Below, in pieces: positions 56,631 through 64,000 of a DNA stretch of 64,000 bases. The translations under genes and the position numbers were made by a program. Positions within the stretch are counted from its first letter, which is position 1. Each line of letters starts with the position of its first letter. The notes under the pieces were generated by a model. It did not search any database and was not told the DNA's origin. It worked only from the letters and a program-made list of their open reading frames with translations. This DNA comes from Caballeronia terrestris. GTDB lineage: Bacteria > Pseudomonadota > Gammaproteobacteria > Burkholderiales > Burkholderiaceae. Where the stretch lies: assembly GCF_001544515.1 (NCBI RefSeq), contig NZ_FCOL02000006.1:1-64000 (forward strand). The letters are read 5' to 3'.

Positions 56631-57662
56631 ATGAAGATCATGATCGTCACCGATGCATGGGAACCGCAGGTCAACGGCGTCGTCCGGACGCTGAAGAACA
56701 CGACGCGCGAACTGACTGCGCTCGGGCACCGCGTGGAATTGCTGACGCCGCTCGAGTTCAAAACAATCCCCTGCCCGACCTATCCCGAAATTCGCCTCTC
56801 GCTGATGCCGAAGCGGCGCGTCGCGCGGCGCATCGACGAATTCGCGCCCGATGCGCTCCACATCGCGACCGAAGGCCCGCTCGGCATGGCCGCGCGCGCC
56901 TACGCCATCCGCCACGGCCTGCCGTTCACCACCGCCTATCACACGCGCTTTCCCGAGTACGTCCACGCGCGCTTCGGAATTCCGGTCACGCTGACGTATC
57001 GCTTCCTGCACTGGTTCCACAAGCGCTCGCAGGCTGTGATGGCGCCGACGCCCGTCGTCCAGAGCGACCTGGAGAAGCACGGCTTCACGAACGTCGTGCT
57101 GTGGACGCGTGGCGTCGATCTCGACATCTTCCGGCCCATGGAATCGAAGGTGCTGAATACCGCGCGGCCGATCTTTCTGTATGTCGGGCGCGTGGCGGTG
57201 GAGAAGAACGTCGAGGCGTTTCTGAAGCTGGATCTGCCCGGCTCGAAGTGGGTCGCGGGCGAAGGCCCGGCGCTCGCCGAGCTCAAGTCGCGCTATACGA
57301 ACGTGAACTATCTGGGCGTGCTGTCGCAGCCGGAACTGGCGAAGGTTTACGCCGCCGCCGACGTCTTCGTGTTCCCGAGCCGCACCGATACCTTCGGCCT
57401 CGTGCTGCTCGAAGCGATGGCGTGCGGGACGCCCGTCGCGGCGTATCCGGTGACGGGCCCGATCGACGTGCTCGGCAGCGAAGGTCCCGGCGCGCTGAAC
57501 GAAGACCTGCGCGAGGCGTGCCTGCAGGCGCTGAAAATTGAACGCGGCGATGCCCGCGCCTGGGCCGAGCGTTTTTCGTGGCGCGCGGCGTCGGAGCAGT
57601 TCGCGTCGCATCTGAAGCCGCTCGGCACGCGCGAGGCGAGCACCAAGCGGGCGACCGCATGA
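56631..57662 (+). CDS. GT4 family glycosyltransferase, probably lipid-directed
   Basis: A 343-residue GT-B enzyme. The N-terminus MKIMIVTDAWEPQVNGVVRTLKNTTREL (SqdX/MgtA-like) carries the acceptor domain; the donor domain has PIFLYVGRVAVEKN (about 180-193) and the E-x7-E motif in FPSRTDTFGLVLLEAMACGTPVAA. Related enzymes put a sugar on diacylglycerol. It starts 26 bp after the PlcP-like gene, and the diacylglycerol kinase follows, which fits glycolipid synthesis from released diacylglycerol. Sugar donor and product are unknown. Confidence 0.85.
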   Translation: MKIMIVTDAWEPQVNGVVRTLKNTTRELTALGHRVELLTPLEFKTIPCPTYPEIRLSLMPKRRVARRIDEFAPDALHIATEGPLGMAARAYAIRHGLPFTTAYHTRFPEYVHARFGIPVTLTYRFLHWFHKRSQAVMAPTPVVQSDLEKHGFTNVVLWTRGVDLDIFRPMESKVLNTARPIFLYVGRVAVEKNVEAFLKLDLPGSKWVAGEGPALAELKSRYTNVNYLGVLSQPELAKVYAAADVFVFPSRTDTFGLVLLEAMACGTPVAAYPVTGPIDVLGSEGPGALNEDLREACLQALKIERGDARAWAERFSWRAASEQFASHLKPLGTREASTKRATA

Positions 57663-57757
57663 CGCGGCGCGCGCCCGCAGGCGCGGAGGCTCGGGTCGGC
57701 GGAGAGCGCACGCGCACAACGCGACGCAATGCGACGCCTCGCGCTACCATCGCCGCC

Positions 57758-58258
57758 ATGCGCGCCCCTTTCGAACAAGACCCCGCCGACGAGCAAGAGA
57801 CCGACCGCGAGCGCGAGCGCCCCGAGCCGCTCTCCCCCGACGATCCACTCGCCCCGCTGCCCTTCAATCCGTACAAGGGCAATCGCGGCTTCACGCGCGC
57901 GTGGCACGCGCTCAAGAATTCGCTGTGCGGCATCCGCGTGGCGATCCGCGAGGAAAGCGCGTTTCGTCAGGAACTCACGCTCGCCGCGATCCTCGTGCCG
58001 TGCGGCATCGTCGTGCCGGTCGCGCCGGTCGAGCGCGCCGCGTTGCTCGCCACCGTGCTGCTCGTCCTGATCGTCGAGTTGCTGAATTCGAGCGTGGAAG
58101 CCGCGATCGACCGAATCTCGCTCGAACGCCACGAGCTCTCCAAACGCGCGAAGGACTTCGGCAGCGCCGCTGTTCTGCTCGCGCTCGCCGTCTGCGTGCT
58201 GACGTGGGCGCTGATCGTCGGGCCGCTCGCCTGGCATTGGCTCGCGCGTATCTCATAG
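57758..58258 (+). CDS. dgkA: diacylglycerol kinase, DgkA type
   Basis: A 166-residue integral membrane kinase that turns diacylglycerol into phosphatidic acid with ATP. The core FTRAWHALKNSLCGIRVAIREESAFRQEL (starting near 45) and VELLNSSVEAAIDRISLERHELSKRAKDFGSAAV (about 106-139) carry the catalytic Glu and Asn residues; three helices. The first 35 residues are an acidic extension. An alternative ATG at 57659 overlaps the glycosyltransferase stop (ATGA) and would add 33 basic residues. It is the third gene of the Pho-box operon. Confidence 0.92.
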   Translation: MRAPFEQDPADEQETDRERERPEPLSPDDPLAPLPFNPYKGNRGFTRAWHALKNSLCGIRVAIREESAFRQELTLAAILVPCGIVVPVAPVERAALLATVLLVLIVELLNSSVEAAIDRISLERHELSKRAKDFGSAAVLLALAVCVLTWALIVGPLAWHWLARIS

Positions 58259-58310
58259 TCAAGAATCGTCTTAAGCGTAAGCCCGTTTCCGAGGGCCCGA
58301 ACGACCGGTT

Positions 58311-58316
58311 TATAAT
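58311..58316 (+). promoter_or_regulatory. -10 box upstream of the TetR gene
   Basis: A perfect TATAAT about 90 bp before the ATG. No clear -35 is visible at 16-18 bp (TTCCGA at 58287-58292 is the best). Confidence 0.4.
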
Positions 58317-58406
58317 CGTCCGATATTCTCAAAAATAGCAACCGATCCAGGGTCCGCCACGCTCTTAACGAGGCCGATGCGCCCCGGATAACAAGGTACG
58401 GACGAA

Positions 58407-59138
58407 ATGGAAGCCAAACCTCCCCGCCGCACCCGCGAACGGATACTCGAGTTGTCGCTGAAGCTGTTCAACGATATCGGCGAGCCGAACGTCACGACGA
58501 CGACGATCGCCGAAGAGATGGAAATCAGTCCAGGCAACCTGTACTACCATTTCCGCAACAAAGACGACATCATCAACAGCATCTTCGCGCAGTTCGAGCA
58601 GCAGATCGAAAAGCGGCTGCGGTTCCCCGACGACCACCGTCCGACCATCGACGAAATGTGGTCGTATCTGCAGTACATGGCCGATTTTCTCTGGACCTAC
58701 CGGTTCCTCTACCGCGACCTGAACGACCTGCTCGCGCGCAACCGGACCCTCGAAACGCACTTCAAGCAGATCATCACGCACAAGGTGCATTTCGCGAGCC
58801 AGTTGTGCGAGGCGCTCGTCGCCGATCAGGAGATGGTCGCGACGCCCGCCGAGATCAAGGTGATCGCGACGAACATCGGCGTGATCGCGACTTACTGGCT
58901 GTCGTATCAATATGTGATGAATCCGCGCAAGTACAACGATCAAGAAGCGATCCGTGCCGAATTGCATCAGGCGAGCTTGCACATCATTTCGGTAATGGCG
59001 CCGTATCTGCGGGGCCGCTCGCGACAGCTTTTCGACGATCTGGCTTCCGGCAAGATGCCGATGCGCCAGTACGCCGACTTTCTTCCGCCGCGTGACGATG
59101 CCGCGTCGAAAAACGAAACACCCAAGGATTCGAGATGA
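58407..59138 (+). CDS. TetR/AcrR family transcription regulator
   Basis: A 243-residue regulator. The N-terminal helix-turn-helix (about 8-58) reads RTRERILELSLKLFNDIGEPNVTTTTIAEEMEISPGNLYYHFRNKDDI. The ligand domain (about 75-220) is helical and not assignable to a ligand. Its stop overlaps the LOG-family gene by 4 bp (ATGA), so it is cotranscribed with it and may control it together with its own promoter. Confidence 0.92.
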   Translation: MEAKPPRRTRERILELSLKLFNDIGEPNVTTTTIAEEMEISPGNLYYHFRNKDDIINSIFAQFEQQIEKRLRFPDDHRPTIDEMWSYLQYMADFLWTYRFLYRDLNDLLARNRTLETHFKQIITHKVHFASQLCEALVADQEMVATPAEIKVIATNIGVIATYWLSYQYVMNPRKYNDQEAIRAELHQASLHIISVMAPYLRGRSRQLFDDLASGKMPMRQYADFLPPRDDAASKNETPKDSR

Positions 59139-59722
59139 TCAAGGCGGTTTGTGTGTATTGCGGCTCCGCGCCCGGAGCCAAGCCGGTTTATGCCGAGGCC
59201 GCGAAGGCGTTCGGGCGGGCGCTGGTCGAGGCGGACATGTCGCTCGTGTATGGCGGCGGACGGGTCGGGTTGATGGGGCTCATCGCCGATGAAGTGCTCG
59301 CCTGCGGCGGGCGTGCGGTCGGCGTGATTCCCGAGTTGCTGCTCAGCAAGGAAGTCGGACATACGGATCTGACCGAGCTTCACGTCGTGCCCGATATGCA
59401 CGAGCGCAAGAAGAAGATGGCGGATCTGTCGGATGCGTTCGTTGCCATGCCCGGGGGCGTAGGCACGTTCGAGGAACTGTTCGAGGTATATACGTGGGCG
59501 CAGCTTGGGTATCACCAGAAGCCTGTCGCGCTGCTCGATGTCGATGGGTATTACGATCCGCTCATCGCGATGCTGCGGCATACGGTCGAGGAAGGGTTCA
59601 TGCGGGCGGCGTATCTCGACATGCTGCAGGTGGCAGCGGACCCGGCTGCGATGATCAAGTTGCTGCAGCGCTACGTGCCGCCCTTGATCGACAAGTGGGC
59701 CGAGAAACGTAACGCCGTTTGA
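59135..59722 (+). CDS. LOG family protein (cytokinin riboside monophosphate phosphoribohydrolase-like)
   Basis: A 195-residue Rossmann-fold protein of the LOG/TIGR00730 family. VYCGSAPGAKPVYAEAA (starting near 4), the nucleotide site GGGRVGLMGLIADEVLACGG (starting near 44) and the catalytic PGGVGTFEELFE (about 107-118) are intact. Such enzymes cleave nucleoside 5'-monophosphates at the N-glycosidic bond to ribose 5-phosphate and base; plant and some bacterial members activate cytokinins. Coupled to the TetR gene. Confidence 0.92.
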   Translation: MIKAVCVYCGSAPGAKPVYAEAAKAFGRALVEADMSLVYGGGRVGLMGLIADEVLACGGRAVGVIPELLLSKEVGHTDLTELHVVPDMHERKKKMADLSDAFVAMPGGVGTFEELFEVYTWAQLGYHQKPVALLDVDGYYDPLIAMLRHTVEEGFMRAAYLDMLQVAADPAAMIKLLQRYVPPLIDKWAEKRNAV

Positions 59723-59749
59723 ATTTTCGCTGGCGCTTGAGGGAAAACA

Positions 59750-60496
59750 ATGTCGAAGACGATTTTGATAACCGGCGCCAGCCGAGGCATCGGCCACTCG
59801 ACGGCCGTGCTGGCCGGAGCCCTCGGCTGGTCGGTCAGCGTGAACTACGCGACCAACGCGTCCGCCGCCGGGCAAACCGTCGCCGCGGTGCAATCGGCCG
59901 GCGGCAACGCCATCGCGATCCAGGCCGACGTCACCGATGAAACCGCCGTCATCGCCATGTTCGACGCGACGCGCGAAGCCTTCGGCCCCATCGACGGTTT
60001 CGTGAACAACGCGGGCATTGTCGCGCCGGGTTCGGCCCTCGCCGACATGGACCTCGCGCGCCTGAAGCGCATCTTCGACACCAACGTCCTCGGCGCCTAT
60101 CTCTGCGCGCGCGAAGCCGCCCGCCACATGTCGCGCTCACGCGGCGGCAACGGGGGGTCGATCGTGAACATCTCATCTGCGGCAGCGCGGCTCGGCGCAC
60201 CGAACGAATACGTCGACTACGCGGGATCGAAAGGCGCCATCGATACGCTCACCATCGGGCTCTCGAAGGAACTCGGCCCGGAAGGCGTGCGCGTGAACGC
60301 CGTGCGCCCCGGTCTTATCGATACCGATATCCACGCGAGCGGCGGCAAGCCAGATCGCGCAGCCGTTCTCGGCGTGCAAACGCCGTTAGGACGTCCGGGA
60401 ACCGCCGATGAAGTCGCGGAATCGATCATCTGGCTGCTGTCGGATGCGTCGTCCTATGTGACGGGCGCGATCATCGATGTGACCGGCGGGCGTTAG
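59750..60496 (+). CDS. SDR family oxidoreductase
   Basis: A 248-residue short-chain dehydrogenase. Cofactor motif TGASRGIGHS (about 7-16), NNAG (about 86-89), catalytic Ser in IVNISSAAARLG and YVDYAGSKGAID (Tyr and Lys, about 155-166), and PGLIDTDIHASGG. The closest common type is glucose 1-dehydrogenase/3-oxoacyl reductase-like; substrate unknown. It starts 27 bp after the LOG gene and its stop overlaps the convergent DUF924 stop by 4 bp. Confidence 0.9.
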   Translation: MSKTILITGASRGIGHSTAVLAGALGWSVSVNYATNASAAGQTVAAVQSAGGNAIAIQADVTDETAVIAMFDATREAFGPIDGFVNNAGIVAPGSALADMDLARLKRIFDTNVLGAYLCAREAARHMSRSRGGNGGSIVNISSAAARLGAPNEYVDYAGSKGAIDTLTIGLSKELGPEGVRVNAVRPGLIDTDIHASGGKPDRAAVLGVQTPLGRPGTADEVAESIIWLLSDASSYVTGAIIDVTGGR

Positions 60497-61059
60497 AACC
60501 CGCCACGCTCCTTGAGCCACGCTTCCTCTTCCGGCCGCGTCGCGCGGCCGAGAATGCAGTTGCGATGTGGAAAGCGCCCGAAGCGCTCGATCACTTCCGA
60601 ATGCCGCAGCGCGTACTTGAGCAAATCGTCGTCACGCAGCGCCGTGAATAGCCGCACCGATTCGCGCTGGCTCGCGAGCGTTTCGTCGTGCTCGAACGGC
60701 ATGTAGACGAAGCTGCGGTGCTGCGGAGTCGGCATGCGAAGATCATCGCCCGAAGCGACCAGCGCTTTCGCTAGTGCGAGCGCTTGAGCATCGCCCGCGA
60801 ACGCGCGCGGCGTGCCGCGATAGCAGTTGCGCGAAAACTGGTCGAGCACCACGATCAGCGCGAGCGCGCCGAGCGGCGTTTCGGCCCAGCGCGCGAGTTT
60901 TCCAGCCTGCGCTCCTTCGAGAACCGCGCTAAAGCGCTCGGACAACGCCGCATCGAACGCACGGTTTTTCTTGAACCACACCTTCCTTTCCGTGCCGAAT
61001 TCCGCCGATCCAGGCGCGCCGAACCATGCATCGAGCACCTGTTGCGCGCGCGGTTCCAT
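60493..61059 (-). CDS. DUF924 family protein
   Basis: A 188-residue helical protein of the DUF924 family (TPR-like fold, function unknown). Conserved segments: QQVLDAWFGAPGS, LALIVVLDQFSRNCYRGTPRAFAGDAQALALA (starting near 70), YMPFEHDE(T) (about 118-125) and FGRFPHRNCILGRATRPEEEAWL near the end. The ATG overlaps the stop of the AlaX gene (ATGA), so it is its cotranscribed partner. The stop overlaps that of the convergent SDR gene. Confidence 0.92.
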   Translation of the reverse strand: MEPRAQQVLDAWFGAPGSAEFGTERKVWFKKNRAFDAALSERFSAVLEGAQAGKLARWAETPLGALALIVVLDQFSRNCYRGTPRAFAGDAQALALAKALVASGDDLRMPTPQHRSFVYMPFEHDETLASQRESVRLFTALRDDDLLKYALRHSEVIERFGRFPHRNCILGRATRPEEEAWLKERGGF

Positions 61060-61790
61060 CAAACGAATTCCAGCACGAGGCGCCGCGTGCGCGCGCTCTT
61101 CTTCTCGACTTTCGCCACCCGCAGCCGCCCGATCTCGCCCGTATTGCGCACGTGCGTGCCGCCGCACGGCTGCAAATCGACGTTCTGAATTCGCAGAAGC
61201 CGCACGCGTCCGAGCCCCATCGGCGGCTTCACGCTCATTGTGCGCACGAGTTCGGGACGCTCGGCCATTTCATCGTCGGTGATCCATTCGGTCTCGACCG
61301 CGTGCGATCCGCCAACGAGTTCCGCCAGCCGCGCCTCGACGAACTCGCGCTCGATCGGTTCGACGGTCGCGAAATCGAGCCTCGCGTAATCGGTCGTGAT
61401 GCTGCAGCCGTCGACCGGATAAGGCAGCACCGCGCACATCAGGTGGCTCGCCGTGTGCAGGCGCATATGCCGGTAACGTCGCTCCCAGTCGATCTCGGCG
61501 CTCACGCGATCGCCCGGTTTTAGGCCCGCGAGCGTTTCTTCCTGCCCCGGCGCGGGAACGTGGACGGCGTCATCGGGTGTCGCGCCTTCAAATTTGGCCT
61601 TGCGCGTGTCGGCGATCGTCAGCAGCGTGCCGTCGGCGAGCGTGAGCGTGCCGGCGTCGCCCGCCTGGCCGCCGCCGAGCGGATAGAACACGGTCTGATC
61701 GAGTTGAATGCCCTGCTCATCGATGGCGGTGATCGTCGCGTCGCAGCGCGTCTGATAGGCGTCTTCGCGAAAGAGTGCGCGTGTGCTCAT
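61059..61790 (-). CDS. alanyl-tRNA editing protein AlaX
   Basis: A 243-residue free-standing editing domain that removes serine or glycine from mischarged tRNA-Ala. The zinc site is HTASHLM (about 110-116) plus CGGTHVRNTGEIG (about 208-220), with the conserved FYPLGGGQAGDAG (about 33-45) of the N-terminal domain. Length fits AlaX-M. Start at 61790 has AAGGA 9 bp upstream; the frame is open further but into non-coding sequence. Confidence 0.93.
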   Translation of the reverse strand: MSTRALFREDAYQTRCDATITAIDEQGIQLDQTVFYPLGGGQAGDAGTLTLADGTLLTIADTRKAKFEGATPDDAVHVPAPGQEETLAGLKPGDRVSAEIDWERRYRHMRLHTASHLMCAVLPYPVDGCSITTDYARLDFATVEPIEREFVEARLAELVGGSHAVETEWITDDEMAERPELVRTMSVKPPMGLGRVRLLRIQNVDLQPCGGTHVRNTGEIGRLRVAKVEKKSARTRRLVLEFV

Positions 61791-61993
61791 GGGGTTGTCC
61801 TTGTGATGCCGTCGAGAAAGCGAACGAACGGTCATTATGCCCGGTCGATCGCGCCCCGTTACGCTACAGGGATCAGTCGGCTGTTTTCCGCTCGACGAAC
61901 AATCTGAACAGTGGAGCTTATGGATAGGCGTCGAGGTCTCCATTTCGGCTGGCTGCCAGACGCGGGCTGACATGCCATTCGTCGAGCGGACAG

Positions 61994-63217
61994 TCAGGCC
62001 ATCCGCGACTGATTCGCCCTGACGGTGCGCTCCATCGTGCCGAGCGTTTCCTCAGTGATCGGCAAGCCGTCGGCATACTGCCGGAACCCTGACGCAACCG
62101 AGGCGATGCGTTCGATGCTCTCGGATGCCATACGCGGTACGACGCCGGTCATGCTGGCGAGATTCATCAAGTGCTCGCGCGCCGGCGCCCTCGCCTCGCC
62201 GCAGATGTCCATCTGATGCTCCCCGCCCGGCCCCCCGTTGAACGTCAGGTCATAGGCGGGTGAAAACTGCCAGCGGCCATCTGCGCCCATCACGAACGAG
62301 AAGTTTTTTGCGTGGTCATCGCGGTTGTTGAACACGACGTTGAACACACATCGCTCAAACGCCTGCTGAACCTCGCGCGCGTCCCGCGTCATGAACTGCG
62401 TCAGCCGCAGCAACGTGATGTAGTCCATCTGCGGGACGCGAAAATCGGCGTGGGCCACACCCGCCGCCGTATGCATCGGCACACGCATCTCATTCACGCG
62501 GTCGAACCGCTCCACGCCAAACGCCGACAGCGAGGGACCGAGGTCGAAGTAAGCCGTGACGGGCATCCGAAGGTCACAGGCCGCAGCAATCGCCCCGTAC
62601 ATCGCCTCGACCGCACAGACCTCCTTATGGTCGTACTGCGCCGGGAATTTCACGAGCCACGGTGTTCCCGCGCCTTGCTCCGAGTTCGACATCCGGTTGG
62701 AATGCCGGTCATAGTTGACGAGCACCTTGGGGCGCGCGCCGTGCGGCGAGCCGCCCATCAGCGCAAGCTCGCGCAAGAGCGCCTCACTGTCGTCCGCCAT
62801 CACCTGGCGGACTTCGTGAGCAAGAGTAAGCAATTGAACATCCTGCGGAACAAGTACTTCGCCGTCATTGGGTTCAAAGACGAGCGCGCCCATCGCTTTC
62901 TCGCCGATGAAGGCCAGTCGGTCCAGCGGAGACATGCGCCGGGGGTCCAAGCCCTGCTTCCGAAACAGCCGGTCCATCAGAAGCATGCCCCAGCCGTCCG
63001 GCAATGAGTCGCTCACGAGGCCGGGCAGGCGCAGCTGATGCGCAGGGAAATCTCCGTAGGTCGTCGCTGCGAGCGGCATCTTGAACGGAGACAGATTCAA
63101 TCCGCTTTGCTGCGCGAGCGCGGAGTATTCGAACAGGAGGTCAGTGCCATCGTCGGCCAGCTGGCCGAGCTCGAAGCGCTCACCCCAACCCGCGTAGATC
63201 ACACTGAGTTTTTTCAT
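61994..63217 (-). CDS. hipA: HipA-type Ser/Thr kinase toxin
   Basis: A 407-residue kinase of the HipA family, whose members phosphorylate aminoacyl-tRNA synthetases and cause growth arrest. N-terminal domain with SDSLPDGWGMLLMDRLFRKQGL (starting near 69). Ser157 in GGSPHGARPK is at the place of the autophosphorylated Ser of HipA. The catalytic NNRDDHAKNFSF (Asp301, about 297-308) and the metal-binding SPAYDLT (Asp323) are intact. Start overlaps the antitoxin stop by 4 bp. Target synthetase unknown. Confidence 0.9.
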   Translation of the reverse strand: MKKLSVIYAGWGERFELGQLADDGTDLLFEYSALAQQSGLNLSPFKMPLAATTYGDFPAHQLRLPGLVSDSLPDGWGMLLMDRLFRKQGLDPRRMSPLDRLAFIGEKAMGALVFEPNDGEVLVPQDVQLLTLAHEVRQVMADDSEALLRELALMGGSPHGARPKVLVNYDRHSNRMSNSEQGAGTPWLVKFPAQYDHKEVCAVEAMYGAIAAACDLRMPVTAYFDLGPSLSAFGVERFDRVNEMRVPMHTAAGVAHADFRVPQMDYITLLRLTQFMTRDAREVQQAFERCVFNVVFNNRDDHAKNFSFVMGADGRWQFSPAYDLTFNGGPGGEHQMDICGEARAPAREHLMNLASMTGVVPRMASESIERIASVASGFRQYADGLPITEETLGTMERTVRANQSRMA

Positions 63218-63516
63218 TTCGTTGCCCGTGAAGCACGTTGGCGCTTGACGCTGGCCGCCTCCATCGCCTTGATGGACCTGGGTTTCAGCTCGAACATTCC
63301 GCCCAGTTCTTCCGCTAGTCCCAAAGCCATGACGACTCTGACGAAGTTGTCGAGTGTGGCTTGCCCGCTGCGCTCGAGATTGCGTAAAGCCCTCTCGGAT
63401 ATACCAGCACGGCTAGCGAGCTCTTCCTGCTGCAGATTCTGTGAGAGCCGCTGCGCGCGGAGACGTTGCCCCAACTCCTCCGCGATTTCTTGAGAGCTAG
63501 ACAGTGCAAAGTGCAT
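63214..63516 (-). CDS. hipB: HipB-type XRE family antitoxin
   Basis: A 100-residue DNA-binding protein. XRE helix-turn-helix at about 12-66 (LGQRLRAQRLSQNLQQEELASRAGISERALRNLERSGQ). The C-terminal 30 residues are basic. It should neutralise HipA and repress the operon through the half-sites around the promoter. The ATG has almost no ribosome site (GGCACAAAA), which would keep expression low. Confidence 0.9.
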   Translation of the reverse strand: MHFALSSSQEIAEELGQRLRAQRLSQNLQQEELASRAGISERALRNLERSGQATLDNFVRVVMALGLAEELGGMFELKPRSIKAMEAASVKRQRASRATK

Positions 63517-63522
63517 TTTTGT

Positions 63523-63661
63523 GCCGGTTAGGCCGCTGAAATTGGCTTATCGGCACAATTATGCTGCTTACGGATTTGGTGGTCAATGAAAGTGCGTTAA
63601 CCGGCATGTATTGATTGACTAAATCATCATTGGCGTCTTAACCGGCTTAAAATTACCGATA
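63523..63661. promoter_or_regulatory. operator half-sites around the hipBA promoter
   Basis: The motif TAACCGGC occurs three times: inverted at 63523-63530 and direct at 63598-63605 and 63639-63646. A second motif TTATCGG occurs at 63547-63553 and inverted (CCGATAA) at 63657-63663. They flank and overlap the hipBA promoter. This is the usual layout for cooperative autorepression by a HipB-HipA complex; binding is inferred. Confidence 0.55.
63558..63586 (-). promoter_or_regulatory. hipBA promoter
   Basis: On the minus strand TTGACC (63586-63581) and CATAAT (63563-63558) are 17 bp apart. The start would be near 63551, 35 bp before hipB, overlapping a TTATCGG half-site. Confidence 0.75.
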
Positions 63662-63749
63662 AAAGGCGTTCGAAGCGCTCTCGCCTGCTCGACAGCGTTT
63701 GAGGCGATGACTCGCGTAATCGCCAAGGCGTGGTCGAGCCGAAGCCTGA

Positions 63750-64000
63750 CTAACGACGGTTGCGCATCCAGTCGGCGGTATCGAAGAAGGAGGTGAGGAG
63801 TCGCTCGCGCAGCGTCACGTCGAGGCCGACGTCTTCCATCGCCCACGCCATGCAGCGCAGCCACTGGTCGCGCTCATCGGTGGCGATCGCGAACGGCAGG
63901 TGCCGCGCCCGCAAACGCGGATGGCCGAAGCGGCTGATGTAATGGTCCGGGCCGCCCATCCAGCCGCACAGGAACCAGAAGAACTTGTCGCGCGAGCCGT
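63750..64000 (-). CDS. group II truncated haemoglobin, C-terminal part
   Basis: The last 83 residues of a globin that continues beyond the right edge. The visible part reads KFFWFLCGWMGGPDHYISRFGHPRLRARHLPFAI, with the proximal His in the FGHPRLRARHLPF segment, and ends DQWLRCMAWAMEDVGLD...LTSFFDTADWMRNRR. Group II globins bind oxygen or handle NO and peroxide. The N-terminus is cut by the window. Confidence 0.85.
   Translation of the reverse strand, partial: GSRDKFFWFLCGWMGGPDHYISRFGHPRLRARHLPFAIATDERDQWLRCMAWAMEDVGLDVTLRERLLTSFFDTADWMRNRR

Overview
This is a 64-kb chromosomal window from a high-GC betaproteobacterium. The genus is most likely Burkholderia sensu lato (Paraburkholderia or Caballeronia). 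The evidence is the gene order tpiA-secG-tRNA-Leu-nuoA-N-DUF2818, rpsO next to pnp, ilvBNC-psd-pssA-leuA, several Burkholderiales-type DUF families (2863, 2818, 3619, 3106, 1178), and an rRNA promoter of the kind known from this group at the left edge. I see no insertion sequence, prophage or CRISPR array. The only mobile-looking module is a hipBA pair near the right end.

Layout. 1-480: promoter and leader of an rRNA operon that reads leftwards out of the window. 480-8,930: single genes (DUF2863 protein, LuxR-type regulator followed by a degenerate palindromic tandem array, membrane protein, small exported protein, M14 carboxypeptidase, yaaA, PIN-domain protein, aminotransferase, GST). 8,990-18,640: two acyl-CoA degradation clusters. 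The rightward one holds a hydroxyacyl-CoA dehydrogenase, an enoyl-CoA hydratase-like enzyme, a histidine phosphatase, a kinase/acyl-CoA dehydrogenase pair resembling split ACAD10/11, and a GST. The leftward one holds two acyl-CoA dehydrogenases and two MaoC hydratases. 18,690-36,830: a long leftward array with tpiA, secG, tRNA-Leu(GAG), all 14 complex I genes, DUF2818, a Nudix hydrolase and a DUF1178 protein. 37,000-42,360: quinone oxidoreductase, pnp, rpsO and a branched-chain amino-acid type binding protein. 42,540-45,550: lipoprotein, beta-carbonic anhydrase and SulP anion transporter. 45,630-52,720: leuA, pssA, psd, ilvC, ilvN and ilvB, with a possible upstream small ORF. 52,970-55,260: ECF sigma factor, a probable membrane anti-sigma factor (DUF3619), DUF3106 and RDD proteins. 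55,600-58,260: a three-gene lipid operon behind a near-perfect Pho box. 58,400-64,000: TetR regulator, LOG-family enzyme, SDR, DUF924 protein, AlaX editing protein, hipBA and a partial truncated haemoglobin.

The most interesting unit is the lipid operon at 55,606-58,258. A calcineurin-like phosphoesterase that looks like the phosphate-starvation phospholipase PlcP is followed by a GT4 glycosyltransferase and a diacylglycerol kinase, with a CTGTCAT-N4-CCGTCAC Pho box in front. Together they suggest replacement of phospholipids by glycolipids under phosphate limitation, with recycling of the diacylglycerol. Other points worth a look are the palindromic tandem array after the LuxR-type gene, the operator cluster around the hipBA promoter, the ECF sigma/DUF3619 pair, the split ACAD10/11-like pair, the long hairpin in the pnp leader and the 41-codon ORF that ends on the ilvB start codon.
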